Source: Apostichopus japonicus (taxonomy: Eukaryota; Echinodermata; Holothuroidea; Aspidochirotida; Stichopodidae). Taken from it: 64,000 nt of DNA. The stretch is taken from assembly GCF_037975245.1 (NCBI RefSeq), contig NC_092570.1, positions 2,747,501 to 2,811,500 of the forward strand, written 5' to 3'. Positions 60,982-64,000 of this stretch are shown piece by piece; positions within the stretch are counted from its first letter, which is position 1, and the number at the start of each line of letters is the position of its first letter. Below the pieces are notes generated by a model. It saw only the letters and a list, made by a program, of their open reading frames with translations. It was not told where the DNA came from and did no database searches. A program made the position numbers and the translations under genes.

Positions 60982-63900
60982 CTAGGACGTTTTCCTGCCC
61001 TTGAATTTGGGTGATTTTTCGATGTAACCATTTTCAATAAGAGAATATGCCATATCAATGAGACCTTGTCTACAGTCACGTGGCTGGATACCAAGGACGT
61101 TCTTCATCTGTAAAATGTGATGATTAAATCATGAACAATTAATGAAGGAGAACTTAATTGAACTGCTCAGATAAAAAATAGAAAATCTTTAAATAGTTTC
61201 ATCATTAATTATTGACAGCTGTAACAAGATCATATACGGGGTACTTTAACCTTTGTTCGCATCACGTGATAAAGGTTCATATATATACAAAACTCGTGCT
61301 TGAATCACTATGTAGGTATTGGTCACCGGTATATTACTGTTATAATAGGTAAATAGGCATAATCGATGTGTTGTACTGTGCTGGTTTGGTTACGGATTGA
61401 GGTCAGTACGAGACTAAATCAGATACCTGTATTATACATATAATGAGTAAAGCTTGTTTTTGCGCAAAGTGACACAAAGGTGGAGTAAAGTACTAGCACT
61501 AAATGTAAATGTCAATGTTATAATAATAATAAATGTAACTGTACATGTGAATTTGCATGTGATGTGAATGTAAAGGTGAATGTGCATGTGAATGTGAATG
61601 TAAATGTGATTGTGCATGTAAATGTTAATTTGAATGTGCATGTGAATGTGATAGTGCATATGAATGTGAATGTGAATGTGCATGTGAATGTGGATGTAAA
61701 TGTAAATGTGAATGCAAAGGTGAATGCGGATGTGAATGTGCATGTGAATGTAAATGTAAATGTGAATGTAAAGGTAAATGTAAATGTGAATGTGAATGTG
61801 AATGTGAATGTAAATGTAAATGTGAATGTAAATGTAAATGTGAATGTAAAGGTGAATGTGGATGTGAATGTGAATGTAAATGTGAATATAATGTAAATGT
61901 ATATGTGGATGTGGATATAAATGTGAATGTAAATGTGACTGTAAATGTGCATGTGAATGTGGATATATGGATGTGAATGTAAATGTGAATGTAAATGTGA
62001 ATATGAATGTAAATGTAAATGTGTATGTGTATGTGAATGTAAATGTAAATGCAAATGCAAATGCAAATGCAAATGCAAACCCAAACGTAAACGTAAATAT
62101 AAATGTAAATATTTCGTACCTTGGAATTGTCGTATGTAGTAACAACTCCCCAGACAAGGTTCATGGATCTAGCCGCGTTGTCAAAGAGTGACATCAAACG
62201 TATAACCAGGCGAGGTGCTAATCTCAATGAGGGCGAGTACCCTGAAGATGTAGAAAAGAAAGAAAAAGAGTCGGCTTCAACTAATTGATGATGATTGGTT
62301 AGCATATACTCGTTTATGGTGCATGAAATCGTGACGTGGGATGACGTCACGTCATGTACAAAAGGTATGGGTCATAGTCGAGAAAGCAACTATATGTGAA
62401 TCTTTTTAACTCCCAAACCGACACTTTTTGTTAACACATTTTAAATGATCTAAGAAAAATTGAATATGCAGTTAAAGTCATTCATCATAAATAAATTGTC
62501 ATTTCTATGACATTGTGTTCCGTATGTGAAACTGTAATCCGAAGCTTTTCAGTTATATTTTTACATTATATAACAATGGAAAATGTCATATGCGAGCAAA
62601 CATCATTTATTTCTTCTACATTCTCTATATTTCTAGAATCGTTTAGAGTAAACGTGCCTAACATTATGTTTGTGTTTACACGCGTTATATAGGCAAAATG
62701 AAGACTTCAGATAGGAGGCTCTGTGACTAATCCCCGTCCCCCTCCCAGGGAACTAATCTGGCTATCGACGATACTGATCCCCCCTTCCCCCGCCTCTCCC
62801 CCTCTCTCCGTCCCGGGCCTTGCAAACAAAGGAAATCTACCCAAGGCACACCTAGATCAAGAATCTACACCATTATACCAATGAATGGAAACAAAATTAC
62901 ATTTAAAAAAAAAAACAAAGTATATAACCAGCTTTCTTTCAAATACAAATATAAAAATATATATATATATAAAAAATTGCGCCATCGGACAAAACTATAA
63001 TCATCATTGACAACAGACCATTAGGGCCAACAATCAACTAAATATCTATCAATAAATTAGTCATCAAAGATATGATGACGTAAATGTATGTATAGATTTT
63101 TCTAGATTGTCGAGTATTCTTGGAGACCTTTCTTTGGGTTAAAACAATGGAAAATTAACATATCTATTTATATATAATCACCATTGACAACAGACAATTA
63201 GGGCCAACAATCAGCCAAATATCTATCAATAAATTAGTCATCAAAGATGTGATGACGTAAATATATATATATAGATTTTTCTAGATTGTCGAGTATTCTT
63301 GGAGACCTTTCTTTAGGTTAAAGCAATGATAAAATAAACATATCTATTTATTTGTCACAAACATGCGATGGCCAGTGCAATAATATATACGTCGATGGCA
63401 ATGACATGACACGAGAATGTTTTTTTTTTCTGTTTTTCTTTTTTCTTATTACCTTGATCGTGAAATTCATCGTAGAGTTGTTTGCAAACATCACGATAGG
63501 TAAGACTCTTGTCTGTGATGAGGAATCGTTGTCCTGTAAGTATAACAATTAAGAAATTATGTTACATTTTTAACAATAATAATAATTATAATAATTAATA
63601 ATGTACCAAACACTTATAAGGCGCTTTATCTATCAAAAAGTTACTTTTATCGTAATGGATTAGAGCAATTTATCACAAATTAACGATGCGAATATTCCAA
63701 GTGCAGCAGATCCCTCGTGTCTTACGACATGCCAGCGAAAATCGGGGAAAAGGGTTTGCCCCGTCGCATGGCGGATTTGTTTTACTCTGACAAATGCATT
63801 GTTTCATAGCCAATAGAAAAACTTTGTACAACTATAGCACCATTGTGAACCAGCGGTAAGTTGCTTGCACATAACGCACACTACGATTACACAGTAGGCC

Positions 63901-64000
63901 TATAGGGTACGCAGAACTGAGATAACGGATTGGAATTTCGGACACATGAGAACTTTGCGGTAAGAGTGCCCAGATCCATATCCTGTTTATAGCTTAGGAT
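60982..64000 (-). CDS. SDR D: dihydroflavonol-4-reductase-like reductase, last three exons (5' part beyond window)
   Basis: Fourth paralogue, same strand as C. Exons in transcript order: 63533-63453 (81 nt), 62241-62120 (122 nt), 61107-60982 (126 nt with stop), equal in length and phase to exons 6-8 of A. The encoded part reads [15 protein letters not shown], then [20 protein letters not shown], then [11 protein letters not shown], ending KFKGRKTS. It is closest to C (shared [16 protein letters not shown] and PRD...DMAYSLI). The NAD(P)-binding and catalytic exons lie beyond 64000, so activity cannot be judged. Intron 7 starts with a TGTAAA/TGTGAA array a few bases from the donor, and intron 6 holds a 177-bp tandem duplication. 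Confidence 0.88.
61500..62116. repeat. TGTAAA/TGTGAA hexanucleotide array in SDR D intron 7
   Basis: About 0.6 kb of AATGTA/AATGTG-type hexamers with GCATGT and GGATGT variants. On the transcript strand the array follows the exon 7 donor (62119-62118) almost at once. The open frames (HLHL, TFTF, NVNV) are artefacts of the repeat. Confidence 0.97.
62991..63350. repeat. Tandem duplication of 177 bp in SDR D intron 6
   Basis: A unit starting TCATCATTGACAACAGACCA at 63001 recurs at 63178 with about 95% identity, including GATGACGTAAAT and TTTTCTAGATTGTCGAGTAT. There are two copies only. Confidence 0.9.
63568..63640 (-). mobile_element. SINE 3' end fragment
   Basis: AATAATAATAATTATAATAA followed by CTTATAAGGCGCTTTAT looks like the inverted 3' end of a tRNA SINE, as at 32417 and 59015. 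The head is not visible. It lies in SDR D intron 5. Confidence 0.4.

Noticed and set aside
61432..62350. Long ORFs of His-Leu, Thr-Phe or Asn-Val repeats
   Set aside because: They arise from the TGTAAA/TGTGAA array in SDR D intron 7 and occur on both strands.
62327..62360. TGACGTCA-type CRE sites (also near 42114, 45532 and 60900) as a shared control signal of the SDR cluster
   Set aside because: The positions are inconsistent (introns, 3' ends) and the words are short; this is not distinguishable from chance.

Overview
The window is animal nuclear DNA: AT-rich, full of microsatellites, homopolymer G/C runs and small transposons, with genes split into many short exons by GT-AG introns. The gene content (a mitochondrial carboxylase subunit, a C2H2 zinc-finger gene, an expanded family of dihydroflavonol-reductase-like SDRs), compact introns and tRNA-type SINEs suggest a marine invertebrate. 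An echinoderm is my best guess, but nothing here fixes the species. All exon models were built by hand from splice signals, reading frame and family homology.

Layout. (1) 2342-18194, minus strand: a complete 21-exon gene for propionyl-CoA carboxylase alpha (PCCA, 717 aa), with hAT-like elements, minisatellites and a partial duplication of its own exon 13 in the introns. (2) 18.2-24.7 kb: no gene recognised; a direct segmental duplication of about 0.9 kb (18.55-19.49 and 23.25-24.17 kb) flanks a 2.3-kb repeat dense in AGGTCA-like motifs. (3) 24733-25968, plus: an uninterrupted 411-aa gene with 13 C2H2 fingers, with decayed finger remnants on both sides. (4) 27.8-64 kb: four paralogous extended-SDR reductases arranged A> B> <C <D. 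A (27848-34506), B (36063-43602) and C (45582-57856, minus) are complete with 8 coding exons each; D (minus) has only its last three exons here, the rest lying beyond 64000. Exon lengths (202, 176/182, 135, 207, 81, 122 nt) and intron phases are the same in all copies wherever they can be compared.

How it fits together. PCCA acts in mitochondrial propionyl-CoA catabolism and has no evident link to its neighbours. The four SDRs are a local gene family; A and B carry an almost identical 149-nt tract inside exon 2 amid roughly 70-80% identity elsewhere, which looks like recent gene conversion. The introns hold the oddest DNA: a 1.07-kb GATGAC array filling intron 4 of B, a 0.6-kb TGTAAA/TGTGAA array starting at the exon 7 donor of D, paired inverted hAT-like MITEs in C, and two degenerate hammerhead-ribozyme-like motifs elsewhere. 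I found no rRNA gene, CRISPR array or operon structure, as expected for an animal genome.
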